From Candidatus Symbiopectobacterium sp. 'North America' (GTDB lineage: Bacteria; Pseudomonadota; Gammaproteobacteria; Enterobacterales; Enterobacteriaceae): DNA of 64,000 nt. Made by a program: the position numbers and the translations under genes. The notes beneath the pieces are model-generated. The model ran no database searches. It was not told where the DNA came from and was given only the letters and a program-made list of their open reading frames with translations. Location of the stretch: contig NZ_PEHF01000081.1 in the NCBI RefSeq assembly GCF_015762685.1, positions 1-64,000 on the forward strand. Reading direction: 5' to 3'. This document shows, piece by piece, positions 53,693-64,000 of this stretch. Every line of letters starts with the position of its first letter. The first letter of the stretch is position 1.

Positions 53693-56600
53693 ATGTTTTT
53701 CAGCCGCCCCAAGACCCTCAGCGACCTGATCAAATCAGGTAGCCTCAGAAAGATCCAGCAGCGCATCGATGCTGCTAACTGCAATCAACCTGATGAGCAC
53801 GGCTTCGCGCCGCTGCACTATGCCGTCACCTACCGTGAAGCAAAGATTGCACGCTACCTGCTGTCGCAGGAGAGCGAGCCGGTGATCGGTGAACAGGGCA
53901 GACATCTCCCCGCGATAAACGAGGTCGTCAATTCCCTTTGTTTGCCGCTGATTGAAGCGTTTCTCGATTCCGGTATCTTCCTGCCGGAATATATCGATGG
54001 CTTACCGCTGCTGCACCATTTGGTGCGACGTAAAGATCTGAAAGAGAAACACGTTGCGTTCTTTCTGCAACAGGGCTTGGATCTGAACACGATCGATACC
54101 CGGGCCAGCGGTAAAACACTGTTGGCCTACTACCTGAGCCAGGAAGAAATCACCATTGATACCCTGCGTCTGCGTTGGCTTATCCGCTTGGGCGCTGACG
54201 TCAACCGGGCAGAACAGCCTTGGGCAACACCGCTCTATTCAGCGCTGACCAACGGTACGCTGTACAACACCCAAGACAAACTCAGTATTACGACCTTCAC
54301 CAGCGTGCTGGATGAGTTGGAAAAAGGCGGGCTGCAACACGATCTGGATTTGGACAGTTGCCATTATGCCGGTATCGGGCTGGAAGCGCTCCGACGCGGG
54401 AACTTCGCCGGTTTTATCCGGCTGCTGCAAGCCGGGATCAGTATTCCTACTGATGAGAAAGGGGAAATCATCGATTATCTCACCAGCAAAAACTTTCGGC
54501 CAAAGCAGGTAAAACTGATTTTCGAGTTGAACCAGAGCCAAGGGCATGAGCTTCCCCACAGTATCCTGATCCATGATTCGCGAACCATCCGGCAGATCAT
54601 TGACGAATTGCCGCATGATGCGCCCGATATCAACACCATGTTTATCGATATCGTCACCGCAACCGGTCTTCGGCGAGATGAAAAGCTATCCCTGTTGGGC
54701 ACCCTGCTGGACAAAGGCGCCGATATCAACACATCGGGCGAATGGTCCCATTTTCAAATCAGCGCGCTGCACATCGTCGCTGGTTGGCCAGACAACGTGG
54801 AACACGGTCAGGCTCTGCTGACCTGGCTGCTGGAGCGCGGTGCAGCCATTGAATGTCACGGCCTGTCAGCGTTTTATCTGGCGGTGTGGTTCGGCCACAT
54901 GGAGACCGCCAATTTGCTGGCAACGCGCGCTGCCAATCTCACCTGGATCGATTGTAAACAGGGTACGGTGTTCTCTTACCTTTTTACCCAGAGCCCCAAC
55001 GGAGAACGGATGAGCCTGAGCAAGGTATCCGCCGTGTTGCGCCGTTTGCAGGGTATCTACCGCAGCAAAGGGCTGTCATTACCCCTCGCAGAGCCGTTTA
55101 ATTATAACTCGCATGACTACGCGCCACTGAGCACCGCCCACACGCTTGCGGCATGCATCGCGCTGTTCGATGCAGAGTATTTTATTCCATTGGCGCGCGC
55201 CTTGTTAGATATCGGTTGGTCGCTGAATGCCGAGATCAAAGACGAACATTTCAACGGCAATATGATCGCCTATCACTTGAACTATGCCAAAGCCGGAGAG
55301 GATATCAGCCCGCTGCTCGATAGCCTGCCAGACCCCCTCGATCTCACCAGTGAGATCTCAGGCGATCCACTACTGTGCGCCATCGGTTCCCGCGTGGCGC
55401 TGGAAACCGTCAAACGCCTGATCGTCGGCAACGATCCGAATCGCATTATCGGCAGGAAGATCAAGAACAATAGCATCGTTTATGCTGAACAACCGCTGCT
55501 GATCTACTCGATGGATCATGTGAGTGGCAACAGTGATAAGATTACACCGTAATACGCGTATGCCGTGTGCAACATGCTGCTGACGGCGGGTGCCGATCCC
55601 AACTGTACCGCGACGCGCCGCTTCAAGCCTGAGTTCGATCATCGCAACGGGGTGACGCGGTTAGAAAACAGCGCGCTTGAATGGGCCATCATGCAGGAAT
55701 ACTTCGATATCTTTACCCTGCTGCTGGATCACGGTGCCGATCCAGCTCGCCGCACCTGTATCAAGCAGGAGCAGTTTGTCCATTTTGCCTGCACCCGTCT
55801 GAGCGGCAGACCGGAATCGACCGTGACCCCGTACCTTGATGAGCTGGAACGACGTGGGCTGCTGGACCTTGAAACGAGGAGCGGCACCGAGGCGACGCCG
55901 CTGCTGATGGCGGTGTCCAAATGCCAAACACCGCTGGTGCGTTATTTCCTCGATCGTGGCGCAAACCCTAACGCCGTCGGCGGGTTCGATAATTCCGCCG
56001 CCTTGCACCGCGCACTGAGTAATTGGGGGTGGGTAGATAGATAAAGTCTCGTGCCGCGAAACCGTAGAGCTGCTGTTAGCGGCCGGAGCCGACTGCCAAT
56101 GGGTCGATCCCGATGGCGACTATCCTTTGATGTGCGCCGCCGGGTACGGGAGCCTGGCCGGGCTAGAGGCACTGTTGGCGCACGGCGTTGACACCCGTCA
56201 GGCGAATGCGCAAGGGCGCACCGCTCTGCATGAGGCGATAGTGCGCGCCTACAGTTACGACACCTACCCCGATGACGAAGAGACGGAGGCAGAGCACAGC
56301 TTCGATCCGGAACTAAAAGGCGAGATCGTCAAACGTCTGCTCGATCATGGCGCGGATATCAATGCCGCCGATGAGAATGGCGATACGCCGTTGATCTTCG
56401 CGCTACGCGCCAACCGGGAATCCATTGTCCACCTGCTGCTGGAGCGCGGCACCGACGCGCAACAGCCTGATAAACTTGGTCGAACGCCGTTGATGCTGGC
56501 CGCACAATATTGCGCCGCACCTTATTTCGACCTGCTGTGGGCGCGCCAATCCACGTCAAAAATCCGCCACTAGTGCTCCAACAACGGCGACAACCTCCTG

Positions 56601-57035
56601 CACGCCATCTGCCTGCAGAGTCATAGCGATACGACGGAAGCCCAGTTCAGAACGGCGCTGCTACACGAAGAGGTTGCCTATCAGGTTAACGATCGGCGTA
56701 TCACACCGCTGCACTATGCCTGCTATCTCGGGCATCAGGCCATCGTGACACTCTGCTGTGAGCAAGGGTTTGACGTCAATGCGCCAGATGACGGTGATAA
56801 TACGCCACTGCATACCGCGTTATTTTTCGATGAAGACGAGGTTGAAGAGGATGAAGTCATCCAGATGGTCACCAGCCTGCTCACCGCGGGCGCTGACCCA
56901 AATAGAGCCAATGCCGCCGGGGAAACCCCGCAGATGATCGCTTCACGCCGCAATCTGACTGATTGCGTCTCACTGATGAGCATGATGACGGCAACCGCCC
57001 ACGGGTTTAGTGCAGCTGGGCAGAGGTTATCGTGA
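53693..57035 (+). pseudogene. giant ankyrin-repeat protein, three lesions
   Basis: About 1113 codons begin at MFFSRPKTLSDLIKSGSLRKIQQRIDAANCNQPDEHGFAPLHYAVTYREAKIARYLL. Many ankyrin repeats follow (GAAIECHGLSAFYLAVWFGHMETANLL, GADPNCTATRRF, GADINAADENGDTPLIFALRANRESIVHLLLERG, GDNTPLHTALFF). The chain is interrupted by TAA at 55550-55552, by a frameshift near 56030-56050 (last readable NWGWVDR, resuming SCRETVELLLAAGADC) and by TAG at 56571-56573. No other domain is recognised. Such large ankyrin proteins in symbionts and pathogens often act on host proteins, but no secretion signal is evident and the role is unknown. Confidence 0.9.
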
Positions 57036-57333
57036 CGTCAACGGTTGGTAGATAATACCATAACGGCTATATCAGTGCTGATGAGCGCTGGTATCTGCCG
57101 GTGGACATTTTATTTAAATCACTATCGAAATATTATATATTTATAATTAAAGTTACATTTAAAATAACCAATATCCAAGCAAAAAACAAAACAACATATA
57201 AATAGAACCTAAAATAGAATCGACAAGGGTTGACGAAAATTAAATCAACTTTCAAAGTGGTGATTGCACGCTGCGGTGATATGCAATTTGTCATATCTAC
57301 TTTAATCATGCCGTATGAAAAAAACGAGGTTTT
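57036..57333. other. AT-rich region upstream of the peptide cluster
   Basis: Nearly 300 bases with no gene, notably AT-rich at 57110-57250. An inverted repeat gatatg-8-catatc (57277-57296) lies ~40 bases before the precursor start and may be a regulator site. Confidence 0.45.
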
Positions 57334-57531
57334 ATGCATGCAATCGCTGATGAAAAAGTAATAACGCCATCGATACAGTTACATGAAAATTTAATGGCGT
57401 TAAGCAAAAGTGTAAAAGGAATCATCCCAAGCATCTCGACCACACACGTCAATGATATATTACAGTTAACTATTTCCCCCATGGCACTTTCCTGGAATTG
57501 GTCGAAAGGATTCAACTACCAGCCACGATGA
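57334..57531 (+). CDS. candidate RiPP precursor peptide (XyeA-like)
   Basis: 65 residues preceded by gagg four bases before the ATG. Residues 1-~50 look like a leader (hydrophilic, with IQLHENLMALSKSVKGIIP and NDILQLTI). The last 12-13 (SWNWSKGFNYQPR) form an aromatic-rich core with Trp54, Trp56, Phe60 and Tyr62. Triceptide (Xye-type) cores carry aromatic-x-x motifs that the radical SAM enzyme turns into three-residue cyclophanes; Trp56-Ser-Lys58 and Phe60-Asn-Tyr62 fit that spacing. It has no Cys and no double-Gly site. It starts a cluster with an ABC exporter and a radical SAM/SPASM enzyme. The assignment as precursor is inference from size, core and position. Confidence 0.6.
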   Translation: MHAIADEKVITPSIQLHENLMALSKSVKGIIPSISTTHVNDILQLTISPMALSWNWSKGFNYQPR

Positions 57532-57591
57532 TATAGTGAGTCGTCGTTCTCTATTGGAAAATAGTCAAATAGTATTTTCTGGCCTACAAAG

Positions 57592-57613
57592 TGAACCTCA
57601 CGGATGAGGTTCA
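57592..57613 (+). other. hairpin between precursor and exporter genes
   Basis: A perfect 9-bp stem tgaacctca / tgaggttca with a cgga loop, 60 bases after the precursor stop. No T-run follows. Such hairpins after RiPP precursors can attenuate or stabilise the transcript. Confidence 0.5.
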
Positions 57614-57752
57614 TTAATCCCGATGAGCATATTCTATTAATTGATTTGAATAACAAGTCTGCAGGACACCAATTTAAGCATCGCTTGCAGTGGCTTTGTG
57701 TTTCACACACCAACACCTTAATACCTCAATTTCACGCTGGAATCCGTTGCCG

Positions 57753-60136
57753 ATGATCTTAAATGCGTTCACCAACGATATAAAGCAAAAACCAGCAGCG
57801 GCACTATTAGCCATTATTATTACAGCTATTAGTTTGGTGACGACATTTCTTATCGTTATGCTCTATGTTACAGACCGTGATATTGAACGGTGGTTGCCGG
57901 AGCATCAGCGTTTATATCGCATTGAAAGTCAATTCAACCTCCCTAATGGCTATATCGTGCGCTCAGCGCAGGTTCCGTTTCCGCTAGTGGAGGCATTATA
58001 GAAACATCCCAATATCGAAGACGTCGGATACGCCTACCGGTTGTCGACTCACCTGCACCGTCAAGGCAGCGTTATTCCCCGCGTGGCAGTATTTGCCGTC
58101 ACCCCAACGTTCATGGCACAACTGCATCCCTACCGTGAAGCGTTGCCTGCACCCGGCTCCCATGACATCTACATCACGGCCGATTTTAACCGCCACTATC
58201 TTGGATTAAATGACCCCCTTGGCAAAACAGTGGATTTGGGGGAAAGCGGCCAGTTCACCATCAAAGCTATCGTGGAACCTAACCCTGACAGCAGTCTAAA
58301 ACTGCCCGCCACGATCGCCTTCACCCCCGAACGGATAGCAGGATACCCCGACAAACGCCTGGACTGGTATGACAGCCATGTCTACGCTTTCGCTCGCCTC
58401 AAACCCTCTCAGCCGCATTTTGATCCACAACTGCTGGCTAGTATCGTCGCCAATAATGCACCGCAGCTACCCGGAGCACCTTTTACACCCTTGTCGTTTC
58501 TGACGTTCAGCGCCAAAAATATCCTCAATATGCACTACGACGATGGCTATGCCGATGAATTCGTCAAGACGCGTGAAAAGTCATTGCTGCATACGCTGTA
58601 CGCTGCGGCACTGTTTGTTCTATTCACCACCGTGGCCAATTTTTTCAATATCAACGGCATTCTCAATGCCGCCAAACGCCCCAGCCTGCATATCAAACGC
58701 AGTCTTGGCGCTTCAGGTGCACAGATCCTGGCAGAATCGCTGAGCGTGTTCTTGCCGCAGTTCCTGACAACGGTGTCTCTGGCGACCTTACTGCTCGGCA
58801 CCCTCTTACCGCTGTCCGCGGACGTGAGCGAATTGCTCCTCCGCCAGCCAATGACACGCCTGCTGACGGTATTTTTGGGCGTCACCCTGTTCATTGGCTT
58901 GACGATGCTACTCTCACACCTGCTGAGTCTCTGTTTCTTCTTGTTTGGCAACGGCGCTTCACAGACCCCGCATCGCTATGAAAAGCTGAGTATGTATTAC
59001 CTCAACCGCATAATGATGATGGTGCAACTGCTGGTAGCAGGTACCACCGTTTACCTGTGGGCGGGTGTGATGACGCAACATCTTACGGTGATGCATGCAG
59101 ATGTGGGTTACCAAAAAGCGCACCGCCTGACGTTCACGCTTGATGAAGGGTTTTATACACTCAGTAGCGCGTACGCAAGTTACAACATCAACTTCAGGAA
59201 ACCGCAGGCACATCAGCTTTCAGTTTGAGCAGTTGGCAACCGTTTGATATGTCGCGCCACATACTTAACGTGCAGCACGCGCAACAACAGGTACAAGACC
59301 AATTTACCGTCATCAATACCCTTTCTGCCGACAAATACTTTGTGGAGGCCTGGGGATTAAAAACAGTGGCAGGCCAAGAGAATACGCTGCGGGCCAGCAC
59401 CGATGACGAGGTATGCCACGCAATCGTCACCCGTGCCTTTGTGGATGCCATGGGGCAGAAAACCGTCGATGGAGTGCTGAATACCCGCTACTACATTCCC
59501 TTTCCGGGAGGACAAAAAGCACTTCGGGTGTTACGGATAGTGGAAAACTTCGACCTTGGAGAGCACCTTCCTTCCACCCAGCCTTTAATCATCTTCATCA
59601 ACGATCGCCTGGAAAAATTCGCGACAGTGGCCTATTCGAACGATCAACAGGAGGCCTCTGTTGTTGCACTGATTAAACGCTATGGCCCACCAAACTTATC
59701 TCTGCAAACGGTACAGGCGCTTCATAACCGTCATTTCCATAACGATTCACAGATGCTCAACATCATTACACTCACCGCGCTATTAGCGTTGATGTTGATG
59801 GTTATCAGCACCTTGGTGATCAGCCTATCAGAGGCTCAGCGGTTAGACAGCACACTGAAAATCATGGAAGCGGTGGGGGGTTTTCTTGTGACAGACGTAG
59901 TGTTTTTCCTGCAACAACATGTACTACCCATGTTGTTCTCTTTACTGGCGTCACTGGCCCTGGGATGTTTGCTGTTAAGGCGCTGGCTACAGCAGTATGA
60001 CACCGTTGCCGGGGTGGTCTATGTCAATGCGTTTGCGGCACTGCTGTTGCTGGGGCTCATGGTGGTAGCCATTATGACACTGTCACTGGTGTTGCACGAT
60101 GGCAGGATGACCCGCCCGTGGTTAAGGCGAGGGTAA
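57753..60136 (+). pseudogene. FtsX/MacB-type ABC permease of the peptide cluster, two lesions
   Basis: About 794 codons from MILNAFTNDIKQKPAAALLAIIITAISLVTTFLIVML. The layout is that of a long FtsX/MacB-like permease: N-terminal helix, periplasmic core (ERWLPEHQRLYRIESQF), three helices near 58600-58960, a second periplasmic core (FTVINTLSADKYFVEAWGLKTVAG) and three final helices. It is cut by TAG at 57999-58001 (LVEAL-stop-KHPNIEDVGY) and by a one-base loss near 59170 (SAYA then KLQHQLQETAGTSAF). It probably exported or gave self-protection against the modified peptide. Confidence 0.85.
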
Positions 60137-60139
60137 GCC

Positions 60140-61386
60140 ATGATGGACATTCAATTAGATCCCAAATTCACTCGACATCACGCTGCCAAAGGGATAGTCG
60201 GCCTGGGACTGCTGATTTTCGGCCTGTTATGCCTGTGGCTTATCAACCTGGCCACCGCAGAAAAAGTAACGCGAATGCCGTTTACCCTGGTGACGTTACA
60301 CGTCGCCCAGCGCGGCGTATTTACCGATACGCTAGTAACACGGGCGGTGGCTATCCCGAGTGAAAGCGTGATTATCGCCTCTGAACGCGGTGGTACGGTC
60401 ATTGAGGTGCGACAGAGCGCATCCAACGACGTGAAAAAGGGAGATGTTATTGCCCGATTGTCGAACGACGACTTCGTTTTGCAGGTCACCTCGCGTATTG
60501 CCGATGTCACTGAACAGACCAACAACCTGCGCAATATGCGCAGATTACTCGAGGAGGATGATCTCGATACGCGTCTGGTACGGCAAGATTCATATTTTCA
60601 TTTGGAGAAAATCGATAAAGAAGCGGCGCGTAAAAAGACATTGTACGAGCGCGGCATTCTGGAAAAAGCCACCTATGAACAACTGCTGGATGAATTGGCG
60701 CATTGGAAAACACGCTACGCTATTTTAACGACGTATCAGGAGCGGCAAGACCGTATGCTACCGGACGAGCTTGCTGAAATAGCGGCTTCAGTCAAGCATC
60801 TGGATACCTTGACCCGTTTAATTTAGAGCGGTCTGGACAAGCTGGTTATTACCGCCCCGATTGACGGTATCCTGTCACCGCTGACGATCAAGGTGGGGCA
60901 ACAGATTAAACCCGGTGAAAAAGTTGCCAACTTAGACAATCCGCATTCCTATTATTTTGAAGCCTCGTTTAGCGAATATTATCTGGATAAAATCCGGCCG
61001 CACGATCGTGTCACCGCAAACTATGCAGGTATTGATATCCCCCTGCTCATCACCTCCGTCTCTTTCGTGGTAGAAAATGGTAAGTTCATTGCCAAACTGA
61101 CACTCGCTCAGCCACAACAACTTTCATTGAAACGCGGTTGCGCGTTTCACTCGAAACCCAGCCAGATGCATTTCTCATTCCCACAAAAGCCGTCTTTTTC
61201 GAGACAGATGAGACGTGGGTGTACCGCTATGATGAAAAACATCATCGCGCGGTTAAAACACCCGTGGTGATTAAACGTCAGGGGGAAACACAATCGGAAG
61301 TACTGAGTGGGTTGTCTGCCGGGCAACAGGTTGTGGTGCTTACAGGCGGCAACGTTGAAAAATCCAACATTATCGAGTTTGAATAA
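60140..61386 (+). pseudogene. HlyD/MacA-type periplasmic adaptor, two lesions
   Basis: About 415 codons starting three bases after the permease stop: MMDIQLDPKFTRHHAAKG, one membrane helix (GLGLLIFGLLCLWLINLA), then a lipoyl/barrel half (VIIASERGGTVIEVRQSASNDVKKGDVIARL), coiled-coil hairpin and the second half (LVITAPIDGILSPLTIKVGQQIKPGEKVANL). It is interrupted by TAG at 60824-60826 (TRLI-stop-SGLDK) and a one-base shift near 61132 (after QQLSLK, resuming RVSLETQPDAFLIPTKAV). It would link the inner-membrane pump to an outer-membrane channel. Confidence 0.87.
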
Positions 61387-61387
61387 G

Positions 61388-62037
61388 ATGATACAACTGG
61401 AAAGCGCAGAAAAATTTTACACCACTAGAACTCTGAAAACACTGGCGCTGCGTGACATCAATCTTCGTATCACGGCGGGGGAATTTGTCTCCATTATGGG
61501 GCCATCAGGTTCAGGAAAAACCACGCTGCTCAACGTACTCGGCATGTTTGAAACGCTTGATGCCGGCCGATTGCAGCTGGCGCAGCACGACATTACACGG
61601 ATGCACCACGGCCAAAAAGTAGCGCTGCGCCGCAAACTGATCGGTTACATATTTCAGTCATTCGATCTGATCGATTTTATGTCGGTATATAAAAATATCG
61701 AGTTACCACTCAAGTACCGAAATCTGAACGAAAAGCTCGCGTTAAACAAACCATTGAGCAGTTTGGATTATCCGGTAGAAGCGCACACTACCCAGCCCAG
61801 CTTTCAGGCGGTCAGAAACAGAGGGTTGCCATCGCTCGCGCCATGATTTCACGGCCAGCATTGATTTTGGCCGATGAGCCAACGGGCAACCTGGACAGTA
61901 ATAACAGCAAAACCGTATTGAAGCAGCTAGAAGAGATTAATCAGGTCGGTACTACCGTTGTCATGGTTACGCATTCCCCCGAGGCCTCAAAGTATGCCAA
62001 ACGACACTTAATGATGAAGGACTGTTGTCTCACATGA
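61388..62037 (+). pseudogene. MacB/LolD-type ABC ATPase, frameshifted
   Basis: A 216-codon ATPase one base after the adaptor stop: MIQLESAEKFYTTRTLKTLALRDINL, Walker A GPSGSGKTT (38-46), Q-loop GYIFQSFDLI. The frame breaks at an A4 run (61731-61734; A5 restores it). The other frame reads KARVKQTIEQFGLSGRSAHYPAQLSGGQKQRVAIARAM, then Walker B ALILADEPTGNLDS and H-loop VTHSPEASKYA. Apart from the one-base loss the protein is complete. It belongs with the permease and adaptor. Confidence 0.9.
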
Positions 62038-62056
62038 CATAGCAAGGAGAGACATC

Positions 62057-63439
62057 ATGAATGGAATCATACCAATTGTTCAGATTGATACTGATATAAC
62101 ATCAGCACTGAGCACCAACGATCTCGAAAAAATCGCCACGCAAGACTACCGACAGATGAGCGCCTATCTGATTGGCAAAATTCCGGCACAAGCGTTGCTC
62201 AGTACCGAAGAACTGCATATTTTCCACACCGAGCAACAGCAAGCAGTCACCGCCCAACCCGTGGCAGCCAAAAAGTTGGTGGTGGTATTGAAAGCCACTC
62301 GCCTGTGTAACTTACGTTGCACTTATTGCCACTCCTGGGCTGAGGGGCCAAACCAAACCAAACCAAACCAAACGATGCGATTTGATATATTGGCTCGAAC
62401 TATCCGTAAAATATTGGCTATCCCCAACATTAAACACTTTGAGTTCGTTTGGCACGGTGGCGAAGTGACGCTACTTAATCCTCTATTTTTTCAAAAGCTA
62501 CTCTGGCTACAACAACAATTCAAACAACCAGAACAGCATATTACCAACTCAATGCAATCAAACGCGGTAAATATCTCGGATGAATGGTTAGCCTTTATTA
62601 AAGGGATCGGAATGCATGTTGGTATTAGTCTAGATGGCATTCCTGCCGTTCATGACTCACGTCGCGTCGATTACCGAGGTCGAGGAACAGCACAACGCGT
62701 CGCGGAGGGACTCAAAAAGCTCAAACAACATTCCATCCCCTACGGGGCACTCATCGTTGTTGACCGCCACGTCTATCAAACGGATCTGCGAGAAATGTTC
62801 GATTACTTCGGTAAGATAGGTCTCAATGACATCGAATTTCTCAACATCGTCCCTGATAATCGCATCCCTGCGGGAGGGAAAATAGACGAAAATTATATCA
62901 CTTATGCCTAGTTTGTCGCGTTTCTGGTTCGGGCATTTACGCTTTGGTGGGACGACTATCGCACCGTTTTACACATTCCACAATTCAGCGATTTTATTCG
63001 AGCCATCAAGAATCCTGGAACGCAACTGGCCGCCTGCTACTGGTCAGAAAATTGTTCCCAGGAGGTGATTACCCTGGAACCAAACGGAGACGTTTCACCG
63101 TGCGACAAATATGTAGGCGATGCGGGTAGCCATTACGGCTCGTTAATGAAAACTGATTTGGCAGAGCTGCTGGCCTACTCGGCACATAATCAGGCGGCAA
63201 AGCGTGAGGAGCAGGAAGCCTTCAATAAAATGCGCCAGTGTCGTTGGTTTTCCCTCTGTAATGGGGGATGTCCGCACGATCGCGTGATTAATCGCCGACA
63301 CGTGGCCGGGTATCAGGATAATTGCTGCGGCACGGGAAAACTGTTAGCGACTATCGAAGGCTGCCTGAATAAGGAACGTCGCGCTACCTCAAAAACAGGG
63401 GGTAACCCGCCCTCACCTTCAGGTAGCACATCATCATAG
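62057..63439 (+). pseudogene. radical SAM/SPASM peptide maturase (XyeB-like), amber-interrupted
   Basis: 460 codons in one frame behind aaggagag. Radical SAM motif CNLRCTYC (Cys84, Cys88, Cys91) is followed by HFEFVWHGGEVTLL and GISLDGIPAVHDSRRVDYRGRGT. The C-terminal SPASM region has many Cys (LEPNGDVSPCDKYVGD, CRWFSLCNGGCPHDR, DNCCGTGKLL). TAG at 62909-62911 (ENYITYA-stop-FVAFLVRAF) splits the core from the SPASM domain. The layout suits Xye/cyclophane-forming (triceptide) maturases that crosslink aromatic residues of a precursor. A CCAAA pentanucleotide repeat sits just after the cluster-binding motif. No frameshift is seen in this gene. Confidence 0.88.
62348..62372 (+). repeat. pentanucleotide repeat (CCAAA)5 inside the maturase gene
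   Basis: Five perfect copies of CCAAA encode PNQTKPNQT directly after the CNLRCTYC motif. Any single-unit change would shift the frame. Confidence 0.95.
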
Positions 63440-63444
63440 CCGCC

Positions 63445-64000
63445 TCAGCGAATGGCAGAGGGCAAGCAGCCAAAGCGGGTGCGAAAGCGCTCAGAAAAGC
63501 GCGCCCGCGATTGATATCCGCAGGCTTCGGCAATGCGAGGAATACTCCAGGCGGTGGTTTGCAACAGCATCATGCCGTGGTGCATACGAATATCGCTTAG
63601 GATCGTTTCAAAGCGCTCTTGCTATGCGGCAAGACGTCGCCGCAGGGTGGCTTCGCTCATCGCCAGCTCTCGGCCCGCTTCGCGTGCGGTCCAGTGACGA
63701 TGCGGCGCACGCGCCATCAGCGCTTGCAGACGCGCTACCGTGTCATTGTGCCGTGGTTGGCAGAATACATGACCACGCTCAGCCAAGGCGCTCAGTAGTT
63801 CCAGTAACCGGTAGGTAAGCCGCTCATCGCTCACGGGCCTGATCTCGACGCTTTCAATCAAATGCCATAACGTCGATGCCAAATCGTCATCCAATGGCAT
63901 CACCTGAACAGGCCCAGCAGCGATGCGTTCAACGCCCCCTACAAGAGAAGAGACCGCTGAGTGACTTTCCAGCAGCGCGCTCGCGATTGTCATAAAAACC
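63445..64000 (-). pseudogene. AraC-family regulator, amber-interrupted, partial
   Basis: The minus strand reads MTIASALLESHSAVSSLVGGVERIA (63993) to EATLRRRLAA, then TAG (63624-63622), then QERFETILSDIRMHHGMMLLQTTAWSIPRIAEACGYQSRARFSERFRTRFGCLPSAIR and TGA at 63447-63445. The AraC HTH pair (WTAREAGRELAMSEATLRRRL and IPRIAEACGYQSRARFSERF) spans the stop. The frame stays open to the window edge, so the N-terminus probably lies beyond. It converges with the peptide cluster and might have controlled it. Confidence 0.85.

Noticed and set aside
62057-63439. Anaerobic sulfatase maturase identity for the radical SAM protein
   Set aside because: The SPASM layout is compatible, but no sulfatase is nearby, whereas a short aromatic-core peptide and a dedicated ABC exporter are; a peptide maturase is the better reading.

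Overview
The window looks like a chromosome segment from a gamma-proteobacterium of the order Enterobacterales. Encoded proteins such as MetK, PurA, HflKC, Hfq and the asc system match E. coli proteins closely. The gene content (oxygenase-metQNI cassette, cryptic asc beta-glucoside system, Kdp, Xye-like RiPP locus) resembles Pectobacteriaceae or related symbionts. About twenty genes are broken, by nonsense codons, one-base homopolymer indels and short in-frame deletions, next to long runs of intact housekeeping genes. That is the pattern of a recently host-restricted lineage (a Sodalis-like or Symbiopectobacterium-like symbiont is my guess). The species cannot be fixed from this sequence alone, and some single-base lesions could be assembly errors.

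Layout. 1-10.9 kb: the tktA-loiP-speA-metK-sprT-endA-rsmE-gshB-yqgE-ruvX block. tktA has a stop at codon 6. speA has three stops, all at Trp codons. An AT-rich segment with a LuxR/RcsA-like regulator lies where E. coli carries speB. 10.9-13.5 kb: fbp (full length but damaged at its active site) and a broken mpl. 13.5-26.9 kb, all on the minus strand except queG: purA, yjeT, hflC, hflK, hflX, hfq, miaA, mutL, amiB, tsaE and a broken nnr. A deletion through the divergent nnr/queG start region damaged both of those genes. 27.3-30.5 kb: an oxygenase-metQ-metN-metI operon in which metN and metI have collapsed into one chimeric ORF. 30.8-36.1 kb: a broken TetR/MFS pair with a perfect operator, then mtnD, ugd and nhaA. 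36.2-43.5 kb: kdpFABCD with kdpB and kdpD broken, kdpE missing and a hexanucleotide microsatellite at the end of kdpD. 43.5-45.7 kb: a YciI-like gene, then a small island-like group (Ner-like, XRE, one membrane protein) against the 3' end of a tRNA-Gly gene.

45.8-49.3 kb: a 2-hydroxyacid dehydrogenase, a zinc-type ArsR regulator with its broken CDF exporter, and a broken VirK/YbjX gene. 49.4-53.6 kb: the ascB(broken)-ascF / ascG beta-glucoside system with two phased palindromic operators. 53.7-57.0 kb: a very large broken ankyrin-repeat gene. 57.3-63.4 kb: a five-gene RiPP-type cluster. It has a 65-residue candidate precursor ending in an aromatic-rich core, an FtsX/MacB-type permease, an HlyD-type adaptor, an ABC ATPase and a radical SAM/SPASM maturase resembling the Xye (triceptide) family. 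A broken AraC-type regulator follows at the window end. The precursor is intact but every partner gene carries at least one lesion, so this is best read as a decaying peptide-natural-product locus.

Themes. Core translation, DNA-repair and methionine-activation genes are intact. Polyamine synthesis from arginine, K+ uptake by Kdp, gluconeogenesis (fbp), murein recycling (mpl), metabolite repair (nnr), queuosine maturation (queG), drug/metal export, beta-glucoside use and the peptide system are eroding.
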